From Mustela lutreola (taxonomy: Eukaryota; Chordata; Mammalia; Carnivora; Mustelidae), in assembly GCF_030435805.1 (NCBI RefSeq), contig NC_081295.1, forward strand, positions 156,335,001-156,399,000: DNA of 64,000 nt. The letters are read 5' to 3'. Positions 34,596 to 46,506 of the stretch are shown in pieces; the stretch's first letter is position 1, and each line of letters begins with the position of its first letter. The notes under the pieces were generated by a model. It was given only the letters and a program-made list of their open reading frames with translations, was not told the origin of the DNA and did no database searches. Both the position numbers and the translations under genes were made by a program.

Positions 34596-36190
34596 GAGGA
34601 GAAAAAAAGAGAGAGAGAGAGAGAAAATATGTTCAGTGTCCTGAGTGTCAGCTGGAGAAAGTTACCTTCATCTTTACTGACTATAAGACCTCTGCTGTTC
34701 ACCCCTTCCTTCCTTCCTTAAGGGTGTATTCCTGCATTTGTGACATTTAATTTTTTACAGCAGACTTTGCAGATTATTCCTCAATTTTACCCAATCGCAT
34801 CTATTCTTTTGATATGTAGCATACTCCTTGAAGGGCTTTTGTTTTTAACCTATTCAGAATTAAGAGAATTAATTGGTCAAATCTTTTTAGCAATCGCCAG
34901 ATTGGCCAGTTTCCATATTTGTTGTTTACAATGTTACCCCTGATACTTGAGTAAGTCAGATTCTCCAGGATAACAAATTTCGTTTTTTATATTTATATAA
35001 CAATCAAATATAGGTTTTAGATTGATAGATGTTTGAGATTTATCCGTTCAGGAACATGATTGGAAATTTTTTCCCTCCTCAAATGTCAAGTAGGTTGTGC
35101 TATTACATTGCCTTCTGTTTAAAAACGATATTTAAGATAATTTACTAAAAATATTTTTCTAAAATCTTCTTTTAAAAAAAGGTAAAGGCATTTTGTTACA
35201 GCAATTTAAAAACACACTGAAAATTGGAAATAGTAACATAAAAATATTCTCAGACTCATCTCAGAGCTCCAGGACTGTCCTCTAGGGGCTGGCCCAGCCC
35301 TCTTTCCTGTCTGCCAGCTTTTTCCAATTCCTCTCCTTGGGAAAGGATTCTATCTTCAGGAAACAAACTTCATAGCACCTCTTCCACATCCCCTAGTACA
35401 ATAACCACTGAAAACCTCATAGCCCTGCCTGTGACTGTATTTAGCATTTTGGGTTATTTATAATGAAGAGAAATGGCGAATGGGTGAGAGCAACATGTGC
35501 AACCCTGACACCTCCTCGAGATGAGCCCGAGCTCATTTCCCTCTGTGACCTCTGATGTCCTCCTTAAGGACCCACAGGCTTGTCCTTAGAGAGCTGGTCA
35601 AGATTCTCAGCTTCTTCTGCTCTACACAGATCTGGGAAGACTCCAAACTTATGAAATTCTCTGTTCTGGAGCCCTTGGGCACCCACAATACTATGAGGAA
35701 AATAAGCTTTAAAAAAATTTCCAGTATAATATACTAATGGAAGTAGGTTATTAAAGCTGTGTGGACATGGTATAATGAAGTCAAAAAGAAGTAGGTAATT
35801 ACCAGTGTTTAGAACAGAATAATACCCACATTCGTGCATAAACAAAACTGAAAAGAGATTGTTAGAAATGGAGGGAAAGTCTATTTATATCAATTATAAG
35901 ACTTTGTACTATAAACATTGGTAATAAATAAGAATGTATCAGCTATTTTTCAAGATGGCTTCATCAGACACACTATTGCCAGAACCATACACTGTACACA
36001 CATGCCTATAATTAATTCTAATATCAGAAGTTAAGAACTAACTCTTCATTTAAATTAATGTAAAGCCAGATTATTTGGTGTTCTTTGATAATAAAGACAC
36101 TGATTGCATCGTGGGGGTACCAGAGCACTCACAAATGATGTCTTAAAAAAACCCATAAACTGGTTTCAAACTTAGTTTATTTATTCATTT
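34596..36190. other. AT-rich intergenic DNA, no gene recognised
   Basis: A (GA)n run follows at about 34600-34625. Otherwise there is no classified repeat and no coding signature. Confidence 0.45.
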
Positions 36191-36204
36191 AAAAAGATAC
36201 ATTT

Positions 36205-36401
36205 ACTGGGGCATCTGAGTGGCTTAGTTGGGTAAGCATCTGCCTAAGGCTCAGGTCACTGTTGGAGGGTCCTGGGATTGAACTCCACATTAGGCTCCCT
36301 GCTCAGGGGGGAGCCTGCTTCTCTCTCTCCCCCCTGTGCCCTCTCTCTCTCGCTATCTTTCTCTCAAATAAATAAATAAGAATCTTAAAAAAACTGAAAA
36401 C
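36205..36401 (+). repeat. CanSINE, sense, with target-site duplication
   Basis: Head 'ggggcatctgagtggcttag', tail 'caaataaataaataagaatc'. The duplication AAAAAGATACATT occurs before (36191-36203) and after (36402-36414). Confidence 0.93.
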
Positions 36402-36552
36402 AAAAAGATACATTCACATGGTTAGTAAATCAGAACATACAGAATGATATAAAATGAACTTCTGCCGATTAGGCCTCCATTTACCTGCTTTTTCTCAAAC
36501 CAGGAAACCATTCTTACAGTTTATCTTTTATTTTTCCAGAGATTATTCATGT

Positions 36553-36656
36553 ATATAACATCAAATTAACTATATTTTATTCCATTTGATACTATTACTC
36601 TGGAATATAACATCAAATTAACTATATTTTATTCCATTTGATACTATTACTCTGGA
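36553..36656 (+). repeat. Perfect tandem duplication of 52 bp
   Basis: Two adjacent identical 52-bp units, 36553-36604 and 36605-36656, each starting ATATAACATCAAATTAAC and ending TACTCTGGA. No mismatch seen, so it is recent. Confidence 0.95.
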
Positions 36657-37254
36657 ACTGCTTTTCTTTCATTGAATAAAATCTCCCATGGATGTCACAC
36701 CCTATCTGTACTTTTGAACTTGCTCATTCTTTCATAAATTTCATAAAATCCCTTTGGAAGGATGGATATTTATGGATGTAGGAATGCTTTCAAATAACTA
36801 GAAAAATAAACTCTTTGGCTGGATATTTAAGGTGTTTCTTAAAAAACAACTCTGCAATGTGTAGTATGTTTCTACAGGAATTCTCACATAAACCATTATA
36901 TTTATGGGATCAGGTCCTAGAAGTAGCATTACTGTGTCAAAGGGTAAATGAGCTCGTAATTTTGGTAAACTTGGCCAAATTGTTTTCTCGCTTCCTACTT
37001 CTGGAGTCTTGGCAGTGAAGGAACCATCTTACCAACATGAGAATTTAAGCTACTTCTTGAGGGGGTCGGAATGGAAAACATGAAGGCTGAGTCCCTGGTC
37101 ATGGTCTCCTGTGTCAGCTCGGGGCCCAAGTTCCTCAGTTTCTTGTATGAGAACAAGTTTCATTCCATCTTTAACATATTTGTTACATGTTCACGTTACC
37201 TGTACCCATTTTATTTTTAAACACAGCACAGCAAAATAGCTATTTCAAACCTCC

Positions 37255-38193
37255 TTACTGAAAGGAGCAATGACAAAACAGACATTTTTCTAGTTTCGGT
37301 AAGTGTGCCAAACATTCAACCCCGTGTCTATCTCTGTGAATCAGCACGAACGGGCTGACAATTGCATAGCCAAGAGTTAGAAATTCTTGAATATGTAACA
37401 GGGAAGAATTATTCTCTAAGAAGGAATTCAAGCATAATAAAATAATACAATCTATCAAAGAAAAGAAAAAAGAAAGCATCAGCAGGAGAACACTGTGAGC
37501 AGCTCTTATCTCAGGGGGTTTGTGGTAGAGAACCTTGGATTTCTGCAGGTAGCGGGCATGCTGGTGGTGCCTATAGAGAACGTGTACCATGTGGACACTG
37601 GCCCAGCCCATCAGACCCAGAAACGGGAAATCTCTCAGGACCATGAGAATGAGAAAAATCCACTTCATCATCTGGCTTGCTGGTAGGAAATAACAGTAGC
37701 CATCATTTTCACCAATTTGTGATCTGTTTAGCCTTCTGACGTTTTTGATGTAATAGAGTAAGTTCACGCTGACCGAGGAATTGAGTACCCAGAAGAGGAG
37801 GAAAAAGGGAAGGATACACCATGTAGATGCTGGCTTGAAGGTGGCACGTGCAGAGGCTCTGGGGCTGATGGTGATGGCCTGGACCACAGTCAGGAAGCTG
37901 CTGGTGCAGATTGAAAGACCCCGGGCCACCCGCTCCACGTACACAAAGATTTTACAGGCTGTGCCATCCAGTAAGTTTCTCCAGCCAAAAATGTCTATTG
38001 TTTTTAGCATTACCTTGGAAAAAAGGTTTATGATATTTGTAAAAGCCAAGTGGATGAGAATTAGATGTGTAGATTTCTTTTTAGTGTCCCAAAAGAAAAT
38101 GCACATGTAATTCACAGCAACAAAGATGTTCCCCACAATGCCCGGTCCACTGAGAAAGAGAAATCCTGGTCCTTTGATATCGTTCACAACCAT
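37255..38193 (-). CDS. Vomeronasal type-1 receptor, intact (left copy)
   Basis: A single-exon 312-codon frame encodes a class A-like seven-helix pheromone receptor (V1R/VN1R family, Gi2/TRPC2 signalling in vomeronasal neurons). Helices run about residues 11-34, 44-62, 82-108, 126-148, 176-204, 236-258 and 270-290. Family marks: 'HLAFTNIINL' in TM2, 'RVARGLSICTSSFLTVVQAI' in TM3, 'SPRAS' after it, 'KPPEIRAAHSVLLLML' into TM6, and 'TVSPFVLIH'-like 'AIVSPFVLIHRD' in TM7. C80 and C167 can form the TM3-ECL2 disulphide, and N156-R-S is the usual ECL2 glycosylation site. The length is normal for the family. The ATG aligns with that of the right copy, and both follow 'taaga'. A splice acceptor lies 77 bp upstream. 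The gene reads outward from the palindrome centre and is about 80% identical in protein to the copy at 54031. Confidence 0.93.
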   Translation of the reverse strand: MVVNDIKGPGFLFLSGPGIVGNIFVAVNYMCIFFWDTKKKSTHLILIHLAFTNIINLFSKVMLKTIDIFGWRNLLDGTACKIFVYVERVARGLSICTSSFLTVVQAITISPRASARATFKPASTWCILPFFLLFWVLNSSVSVNLLYYIKNVRRLNRSQIGENDGYCYFLPASQMMKWIFLILMVLRDFPFLGLMGWASVHMVHVLYRHHQHARYLQKSKVLYHKPPEIRAAHSVLLLMLSFFFSLIDCIILLCLNSFLENNSSLLHIQEFLTLGYAIVSPFVLIHRDRHGVECLAHLPKLEKCLFCHCSFQ

Positions 38194-38268
38194 TTCTTAT
38201 CACATAGGCAGAAATGTCTGAATCCGGCAAGCACCCTTTGAAGAAAGCAACAGCAATGATGATATATA

Positions 38269-38284
38269 TCTGCAAAGAATAATT
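38269..38284 (-). promoter_or_regulatory. Putative splice acceptor of VN1R 5' UTR intron (left)
   Basis: On the minus strand 'attattctttgcag' precedes the VN1R ATG by 77 bp. The same wording is kept before the right copy. V1R genes commonly have non-coding 5' exons joined to a single coding exon. Confidence 0.45.
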
Positions 38285-38339
38285 CATATCAAAGAGCTTT
38301 TCTACTGTATATAGGACAGTCAAGGTACATGTAATGGAG

Positions 38340-39318
38340 CAGAGTTTTGTGCCAAGAACTCTATTCCTTTCCCTGGGAGCACTCTTTGTAGGTTATTCTA
38401 TGTAGTTACAAATGCAATATCAGGAACAAGAATACAAAAATCTAAATTTGCAATCTAGACTTTGGTTTCTGGCTCCCTCCATGCCAGCAAAGACAACCTA
38501 TGTGCTCAATAGTTTATGTATCCCAGATAGGTTCAATCTCAGCATGTGCGGAATTGAACTAAAAGTCCCCCAAGCTGATGTCACCCCGTGTTTTCTACTT
38601 TCTCATGTGATATTACCATCAGCCAACTCCACAAGAGTCTGGGTCTTCATAACATCCCCACCTCCCCACACCCCACAACAGAGACTTAATAACCTCTCTT
38701 GCTTTCACGTCGTTCAGAGCTCCAAACTGAGCCTGTCTCGTCTGTCACCATGCCCCTTCTTTTGTTCAGCATCCAACACATACCACAGTTTAATTATTGG
38801 AATTGGAATTATTCCAATTCCAATCTCTGATGCATACACTTTAGTATTTCCAAACTTGTCTTATAAACTCCAAAATGATTCTGTGATTTCTTTGCTTACA
38901 AGTTTTCAGTGGGTTTTCCTAGTTCTCAACATCAAATCAAACAGCATAGCCTTTTGAGATAGGACCCCCATCTTTTAAAGCTTAAGACCTCCAGAAACAA
39001 TGTGTGGGCTGCACAAACTCAGATCTGATGTGGCGTGGCCTGGGCAAGGGTCTGGAGGGACTTTGGATTGCTGCCTGCAAGGGTCATTATAGGAGGTCTG
39101 AGTCTCACTGAGGAATCGGAGGAGACTCTATGGGAAGCCTGGATAGGTTCAGGAGGTGTTACTACTTCCCTGGGGACTAGGGGGTTAAGAAAAGACAATT
39201 AACAAGGAACTGGGAGCTGTCAGGAAATGAGGGCAGTTTCTGAATTAGGGATCCTTAATAATGGTGAAGGGAAGCAAAACGGGGAAGGGCATCTTCTGTA
39301 AGAAAAGAGAGATCACTG
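38340..39318. other. Upstream flank of the left VN1R
   Basis: A 181-codon plus-strand frame at 38412-38957 has no domain signature and is not called. A self-complementary word ('ggaattggaattattccaat' region, about 38798-38823) was noted. Homology to the right flank is not evident here. Confidence 0.4.
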
Positions 39319-39319
39319 G

Positions 39320-39513
39320 AGGGCGCCTGGGTGGCTCAGTGGGTTAAGTTGCTGCCTTCAGCTCAGGCCATGATCTCAGGGTCCTGGGATCAAGTCTCGC
39401 ATCGGGCTCTCTGCTCAGCAGGGAGCCTGCTTCCTCCTCTCTCTCTGTCTGCCTCTCTGCCTACTTGTGATCTCTCTCTGTCAAATAAATAAATAAAATC
39501 TTAAAAAAAAAAA
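39320..39513 (+). repeat. CanSINE, sense, young
   Basis: Near-consensus head 'gggcgcctgggtggctcagt', the body 'cctctctgcctacttgtgat', and tail 'tcaaataaataaataaaatc' plus A-run. The short repeat 'atcact' flanks it. The tail wording is what suggests a mustelid host. Confidence 0.95.
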
Positions 39514-40020
39514 ATCACTAAAACCAAGGGTTGTAATGGCCTTTCACCACCCCTGAATAACCCCGGAGAAATTTCAAGTAATTTAGCAGTCAGCTTTACC
39601 CATCTCTGTTTTCCCAACCTGGTTAACCACAGAACTGACTCCACTGTTACTAGTCCAAGCCCATGGACAACTGGTTAGGCCTGGAGAGAAACTTGTTACT
39701 CTTTCATCATTAACCTAAACAATCTCACTTTTCATCTAGAATTTATATAAAACTGTTGGCAATTTTCCTCAAATGAAAGAAACCAGGATGTTTGATTTAA
39801 CTTCCAGGATTTACATGGATTCTATACACTTGAGAAGCTTTTCCACTCTGTCCCATACCCTCCCAAAGTTGTAAACATTTAATGGCCTATATTCAATACT
39901 CCTCTGTATAAAATATTTCCCCTTTTTTGAGCTTTCTTTCCATCTTCCCCAGATTTCAAAGCTTGAATCCGAATTGGGACCACTTTTTGTATCACCTAAT
40001 AAACCACAGCTCTTTCTTTC

Positions 40021-41601
40021 TGTCAGAGTGGGGAGGGATGACACTCTCCCAGATTACTTTTTGCAAATGGTCAAGTAAACTATTTTAAAAGACAGGCTTT
40101 ACACTCAGGCAGTTGGGTGACGCCCATTCTGGATCGAACACCTACCAGCTAGTCCAACTCTGTGCATCCCTCTCAGCCTGTTTTCTCCTCAAAGAAATGA
40201 GAAGCGTATTCCTGCTAGGGAAGACAATGGTATAGGGAAAGTGGGCAGCCTCTGGGTACTCACAAGCTGGCGATGCAAAAGTAGGGATTTGCCAACAGCC
40301 CCTGTCACTTCAATCCTCATGGCTACTAACAGGGTCCCATCCTGCTGGCGTGTGGTGGGGGCAGTTGGCTTACGTGGATGGTGTTAATACTAAGATCCGG
40401 AGGCTTAAGGACAGATGCAGGAGAAACCTTCCAATTACACACGTGCACTTGGGGGATTTGGAACACGCTGGGGAAGACAAAGCTGGCTCGTTTGCAAAAC
40501 ACAGGAATGCACCAAATGAGGGCTACAGATTTTATCACTGTGAGTGATGCTGACACAGGCATAATGCAGGGGCCACGGAGGCTGAAGAGGCAGAGCTGCT
40601 CCTGGGAACCGGAAACACTCTGACCCTTCTCGATTTCCGGATAAAGAATGTGGGTCCTTTCTCTGAGAGGCCACCCCACAGCTCTCGCATGGGACCACAT
40701 CCTGAACTCAGGACACAGTGCTCCCCCATGTCTGGAGGCACATTTGGGGCACTGGTCCCCATCATCTCTCTGCCCCGGGCACATACCTTTGCAAGCTCAG
40801 GAGGCCAGAGGCTCAGGCTCACAGAACCTCACACGAACTGCTTTCCTTAGTCAAAGAGAGAAGCAAGTTCCTACATCTGAGGGAAAGTTCCTCTGGCACA
40901 GGGAGTGAGACTAGGATAGGTCAGGTGTGCTCACCTGCTCCCTTCCATGCAGCTCAGCCCTTTGTCGCTCCTTCTGGCAGGTGAACCCCACACCTCAAGC
41001 CATATTTGTACCCTCTGGATGTGATGAGCTCTTGGCTAACAGGCACTGAAAGCAAGACTTCACTTTGCAAAGCTGTCAGCCCGTCAGGGAGGAGAAAACC
41101 CTCGGCAGGATCTCAGTCCCTGAAGTACAGCTTTCCCTGTCCCTCCACAATTACAGCAAGTGTTTGGCTCAGAAGTGTTGTCAGTCTTGATAAGGTTTAA
41201 TTATATTCCTAGGAAGGATGTGCGGTGGGGAAATGAGCGATTAGCGAGGCTTCCGGATCCAGCCTTTCCTGGTTTTCTGATCCTTCTCACCTTCCCTAAG
41301 TCCCAAGGCTGTGAATCCGAATGGGGACCTGCTCCCAGACACGTGGAAGTCACTTTCCTTTCTTTCTTGAGGTTGTCGTTATGTGCGGGGATATAGCAAA
41401 GGGGATGGTAGAGATTCTGTTTTCTGAGCACATGACAAGCGTGGATCGGGAGAAGACAAGAAGCAGCACGGTCCTCCTGTGCACGCGGGGTTTGGTGGGG
41501 AAATGGCTTTCCTCCTACCCTCTGAGTTCCAAGCTGGGAACTCTGTGATTCAAGACAGACGGACAAGGGAAAATCAGGCAAGCATTTATTATCCCTCATT
41601 C
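40021..41601 (+). repeat. Left arm of a 1.58-kb near-perfect inverted repeat
   Basis: Every position x pairs with 92171-x in 50570-52150, with no gap over 1581 bp. I found only two substitutions by eye, near 40054 and near 41428. All ORFs predicted in one arm recur in the other at mirrored coordinates. Outside the arm, homology continues but is broken: inward 'cctcatgtacacatag' faces 'tctcatgcacaaggaa', and outward the right copy carries about 20 extra bases. The arm lies 1.8 kb upstream of the left VN1R. Its reading frames (132 and 152 codons) have no family signature. Two donor-like words sit at mirrored sites in the VN1R sense. Confidence 0.97.
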
Positions 41602-41797
41602 CTCATGTACACATAGAATTTTCCCAGAGAAAACTGAGCCAGTCTCTGACGTGGCTTGGAACTTCGGCTAAACACCATTGTCATAAGGAAGGGGATGGGA
41701 GAGAACAATTTTCCAGAAGTGAGGGAATATAGGATCCCCACAGACACAGAAAGCACAACACAGTCTTAGCAGATTAAATAGAAGGTGATCTCATCAG

Positions 41798-41984
41798 GGG
41801 CACCTGGGTGGCTCAGTGGGATAAAGCCTCTGCCTTTGGCTCAGGTCATGATCCCAGTGTCCTGGGATCGTAGCATGGAGCTCGCATCTGCTCTGTGGGG
41901 AGCCTGCCTCCTCCTCTCTCTCTGCCTGCCTCTCTGCCTAGTTGTGATTTCTCTCCGTCAAATAAATGAAACATTTTTTTAAAA
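41798..41984 (+). repeat. CanSINE, sense, with target-site duplication
   Basis: A 16-bp perfect duplication AAGGTGATCTCATCAG flanks it (41782-41797 and 41985-42000). It lies just inside the left arm and has no counterpart beside the right arm, so it entered after the duplication or lies in unique spacer. Confidence 0.95.
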
Positions 41985-42000
41985 AAGGTGATCTCATCAG

Positions 42001-43070
42001 ATGCTTTGTAGTGCAATTCATAATACAAAAGAGTAAAATATTTTAAAGCAACCAGAAAAAAGATATCTGAGGAAAGGATGTGCAGACTGATAATGATTTC
42101 TTAGAAGTAAAATATAAAAGTCTGAAGTGACAAGTTGTATTTTGAAACTGTTGAGGGAAAAAATTGCTGTCAATCCAGAGGGTTAAACAAAGTAAATTTA
42201 TCTTTCAAGAATGAAGATAAAATAAATATCATAGGAGATGAAGTAAATCAGAGCAATGTCACCACTGACAAACTTTACTAAGGATAGTTCAAGTTCACTC
42301 TTTGAGAATTACCAAAAATTTATATATATATAGAGATAGACAGATAGATAGATCTATATATATCTAGGAGAGTTATACTGTAGGAGAAAAAATACTGGTA
42401 AATAGATAAACATAAGCAAACATTGCCAGTATAAGAGGGTAGTGATGATGACAAATGATATCTCCTTTGTTGATTAAAAAGGTAGGAATTAAAATACTGT
42501 CTCAGAATAGTTTAAGAGGCAGAAGCAATTAGATGTAAAGTTTGTTAAAGCGCTATAGTTCTTGGAGAAGGTTATGAAGCAGCTTGACTTTAGGCTCTCT
42601 AAAGTCAACCATGCACAATGAAATTATCCATAATGAGCCCACAAAGAACTGAAAACATGTATACCACATGGCTGAATGGAGGAGAAGAAAAGTAAAATAA
42701 AGAGGGGGAATCAGCAAAACCAAAAATCTAATAAAAAAAGACAAAGAAGAAGAAACGAGAAACACAAATATGGGAAAAATACTGATCAAGGAGACGTTGA
42801 ACACAAATCCAAGGGTATCCGTACATCCTCCCAATACAACACATTAATGCTGGAGCAGCTTTATCCAGGAACCATCAGATCTCTAGAAACAAAGTTATGG
42901 GCTAAAGAAGTCTAATTTGTCAGTCAAGAAGTAGAGGGAGAACATTCCAGAGGAACCAGATAATGGTGTCTCCTGTAAGTGAAAGATATGAAGCATCTTT
43001 TCTAGTATTCGGGTTTCTGCTAAAGGATTCTGAGTAGGGGCTCAGGGAAGCAGGACTGGTTAATGTTGTT
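42001..43070. other. Palindrome spacer, no gene recognised
   Basis: AT-rich, with a TA/GATA microsatellite at about 42322-42365. No gene recognised. Short lysine-rich and hydrophobic frames on opposite strands near 42550-42915 look like chance. Confidence 0.45.
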
Positions 43071-43345
43071 GTTTTTTTTTAAATTTCTTTTTAAAAAAAT
43101 TAACATATAATGTATTGTTAGCCCCAGGGGTACAGCTCTGTGAATCGCCAGGCTTACACACTTCATAGCGCTCACCATAGCCCATACCCTCCCCAATGTC
43201 CATCACCCAACCACCCTCTCCTTACCCCCTCCCCCCAGCAACCCTCAGTTTGTTTTGTGAGATTAAGAGTCTCTTATGGTTTGTCTCCCTCCTGATCCCA
43301 TCTTGTTTCTTTCTTTCTTCTTCTTTTTTTTTTTTTTTTGGTTAA
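43071..43345 (-). repeat. Carnivoran L1 3' UTR, antisense, severely 5'-truncated
   Basis: Contains 'aattaacatataatgtattg', 'cttcatagcgctcaccatag', 'cccagcaaccctcagtttgt' and 'agagtctcttatggtttgtc'. This is the same 3' UTR as at 23828 but less diverged. Confidence 0.82.
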
Positions 43346-43694
43346 TGTTTCTGAGATGGGATTAGTAATTAGGGGAAGCCGGCATTAAATTAAGTAAGAA
43401 CTGAGTGCAAGCATGAGTCTATATTGGTTTAGCAATTGGGTATTCCCAGCAACAGATATATCAAAACTGGTTTGGGGCATCATGGTATGAAAGTAGTAGT
43501 CATTTCAAGGGGGGGCATTTACAGTGTTTTTAGCTGCTCCATGACCTTGGAGGAAAGGGTGCTACCTGTTCCCTTTACAGCCTGTTTTATCTGTGTATAT
43601 TCTCTCAGCCTGATAAACGTGGATTTTTTTTTTTTTTCATTTTCAGCATGAGCTGATTTTCACTCTTTCAGTCTGAGAGAGATTTTACTCTTTC

Positions 43695-43898
43695 TTTTTT
43701 TTTTTTAATGTATTTCTTAAAAAGATTTTATTTATTTATTTGACAGAGAGAGAGATCACAAGTAGGCAGAGAGGCAGGCAGAGAGTGAGAGGGAAGCAGG
43801 CTCCCTGCTGAGCAGAGTGGGGCTCCATCCCAGGACCCTGAGATCATGATCTGAGCCGAAGGCAGAGGTTTTAACCCACTGAGCCACCCAGGCGCCCT
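43695..43898 (-). repeat. CanSINE, antisense, with target-site duplication
   Basis: Flanked by ATTTTACTCTTTC at 43682-43694 and 43899-43911, 13 bp perfect. It ends 'gagccacccaggcgccc'. Confidence 0.94.
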
Positions 43899-43911
43899 AT
43901 TTTACTCTTTC

Positions 43912-45889
43912 AAACATCAAACCTTTATATAATGCTTCACAAATTTTAAATAATTTAATTTTACTGCCATTGTTTTATTGTTGAGAAAGTAACAAGTAAG
44001 TAAATCACTTTCCTAAGGTCTGAAAGCTAGCAATTAATGGAAGTAGACATCAAACGCAGGAAAATTAATCCCAGAGCCCATAGATCAAACTATTAATCTT
44101 TGCTGCCTATGAATATTGGATTATAGGAAAGTAGGTATTAAATACTGCTATTTTCCCCCTTCAAGGATCCGGCACAAGCCTCTGGAATATGCGTTGATTC
44201 GTGCAGCCTGCATTCTGTTCTCCCTTAAATGATGGAAGCAAGAGGCTTTGAAAAGTTATTAAAATATATATAAACTCTCTCTTTCCAATATCCTACAGAT
44301 CACATATAAGTGTGTAGCTTTGACACATCTGAAGAAACACTCAAATCATTCTAGGTGGGTTGACTTCTCCAACTCATTCAGTTTGACATTTGTAAGTGAT
44401 CACAAATCAACTCAAATTTCTCTCCAAATTGGCTCACAAACTCTTCCCTCAGTAACAGGCACTTTTATGACCATAACCATAGGTGTCATTCCATAACGTT
44501 TCCATAAACAGTTCGGCGGGCATTTCCTAGCCGCACTGTGCTGGGAAACGGAGGTCCTGGGTGCAGAGGAGCACCTCCTCTCCAGGGCTCCACCATGGAG
44601 GGAAGGAAGGAAACAGGTAAGTAGATGTGGCAACAGGGCCCAGGGAGTTCAGGGAAAGTCACCAGGCAGGCTGCTGTGGGAAGGGGGGTGGCAGAGGACA
44701 AGACCATCTTAGTTAGCATCTGGAGTTCCTGCACATCTCTGGGCCGGGGAGTGAAGGTCATTCAGAAACAAATTTGGTAAGAAGGAGAAGAGGCCAAATT
44801 GGGAGGGACAAACATGCTTAGGCAGAGGGTTGACATGGGAAGCCATTTAGGGTCTGTAAGTAGTGAAGCAAAAGGATGAAATTTGTGTGTCAAAAGCTCA
44901 TCTTGACTATAATATAGAAAGAAGATAAACAGAAAGAGTGATACCATTTATAAAGTGGTTTTATAAATCACAACCTGAGCTATTGAGGAACTTGGCCTTC
45001 AGGGCAGGGTACTTCTGATGAAGAAAGCCACTAAATTTGACAACAGGGAAGAGGGTGCGTCAGTGAGATGTGTGTCTTTGGTTGGATCCTATGTAACCGG
45101 GGCTCTTGCTCTGATGGTTTGCTGGGGGAGCGTGGAAACAGCATAAGCATGAGGAAAAAATCTGCTCCCATTTGACCCCACCTGGGTAGAAAGTCAGGAG
45201 CACAAATGTTACCAGAGTCAGCACCCCCTCGAGGCAAGGGGTCTGGGCTTTCCTATTGCCCTTGGAGGGAGAGGGGTAAGCCGCATAGCCTGCCTCCTGA
45301 AACTACCCTCCTTTAGCCCAGTACAGTTCTTTGGAGAAACTACAACTCTGTCAGCCCAGTGTTCATGGTCTCTGAAGGCGAGGAGTGAACAGGCTGGTAG
45401 AGTGGACCGAGAGGGAACGCCAGCACAGCCCTCTACAGTGAAATCATTTACTGGGTCTGAGCAGTGAGGGAGGAGCCTCTAAAATGACAGTTCAGCTTAG
45501 AAACTGATGGAGTGATGTTGCCTTTTGCCCAGCTGTTGTTTGGGAAGAATGTTGTCACGTGAAATGTATACATGAGGGGTACATGTATAGGGTAGAAGGA
45601 CCTCTTTGATCGGCTGGTGGATGTCCTAGTGTAGAATATATGAGAGATGTCTGGGCCGAATGTTTACACTGTAGTTCTCACCATGGCCATAGCAACTGAA
45701 ACAGGAGAAAAGAAGAAAGAGAAAAGAATGAGATCAGAGACTTATAAGTGAAGGAACAATGTATATTTACAAACTTCAGAACTGAAAGTGTTCTTTTCCC
45801 CGGAGTAGACACAGAAAAACCATGGACCTAAATTATGTCATCTTTACTTATTTGTGTCTCTCAAAAGTTTTTCCTAGCTCCGTGTATGA
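43912..45889. other. Palindrome spacer, no gene recognised
   Basis: About 43965-44095 resembles an old MIR-type consensus ('actttcctaaggtctgaaag' and 'cccagagcccatagatcaaa'). The rest is unclassified, and no gene was recognised before the VN1R relic. Confidence 0.4.
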
Positions 45890-46275
45890 TATTGGAACAT
45901 GATTTGGAGTAAGATCACCCAGGGAATAATCTTGCTTTCACTTCTTGGACCTGGAGTTAGGGGGAACCTCTTTTTATTGGTGGGACATGGATATACTTTG
46001 CTCATGAGACCTGGGAGGGGTGGAGGGGAACCCTGTAGACCTTATGGTTATCCATTTGGCGATATCTGCACGATGCCGTCTTTCAGAGCCTGATGGGTCC
46101 ATGGCTCTTTGTCTATATAAATATCCCCAGAGTGTGCTCTCCCTTCAGAGCTCCAGGTTTCAGAGAAACTCCAGCCCCAAGATCAGAGCATCTCAGACTG
46201 CTCTCATGCTCATGATCTGTTTTTTTTCCTCTTTTACTGGGCACATTTCATTTTCTCCTTCTGCATAGGCTCCTT
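45890..46275 (+). pseudogene. VN1R pseudogene, internally deleted, at the palindrome centre
   Basis: The first frame reads 'QGIILLSLLGPGVRGNLFLL', like V1R TM1 with its GxxGN motif. A second frame reads 'PVDLMVIHLAIS', like the TM2 block. It then jumps to 'GSMALCLYKYPQSVLS' and 'RNSSPKIRASQTALMLMICF', matching the end of TM5, the third intracellular loop and TM6 (usual form SPRSSPESRATQTILLL). TM3 to TM5 are missing and TM7 is not recognisable. It has one frameshift and a deletion of roughly 400 bp compared with a normal gene of about 930 bp. Its loop-3 wording is closer to the common V1R pattern than to the two intact neighbours, so it represents a different V1R lineage. It reads plus. Confidence 0.75.
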
Positions 46276-46306
46276 CTTGACAAATAATTACACCATACTA
46301 AATATT

Positions 46307-46506
46307 TTTTAAAAAGATTGTATCTATTTGTCAGAGAGAGAGAGAGAGAGAGAGGGCACAAGCAGTGAGAGCAGCAGGCAGAGGCAGAGGGAGAAGCAGG
46401 CTCCCTGCTGAGCAGGGAACCTGATGTACGACTCCATCCCAGGACTCTGGGTTCGTGACCTCAGCTGAAGGCAGACGCTTAACTGACTGAGCCACCCAGG
46501 CGTCCC
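46307..46506 (-). repeat. CanSINE, antisense, with target-site duplication
   Basis: The duplication CACCATACTAAATATT / CACCATGTTAAATATT (46291-46306, 46507-46522), 14 of 16 matching. The (GA)n stretch is expanded. Confidence 0.9.

Noticed and set aside
38412-38957. 181-codon plus-strand ORF upstream of the left VN1R
   Set aside because: No family signature, no counterpart beside the right VN1R, and it lies in the probable 5' intron on the opposite strand.
40326-40784. 152-codon and 132-codon ORFs duplicated in both palindrome arms
   Set aside because: They are the same in both arms because the DNA is the same over the whole arm, in all six frames. No frame shows codon-level conservation or a known domain.
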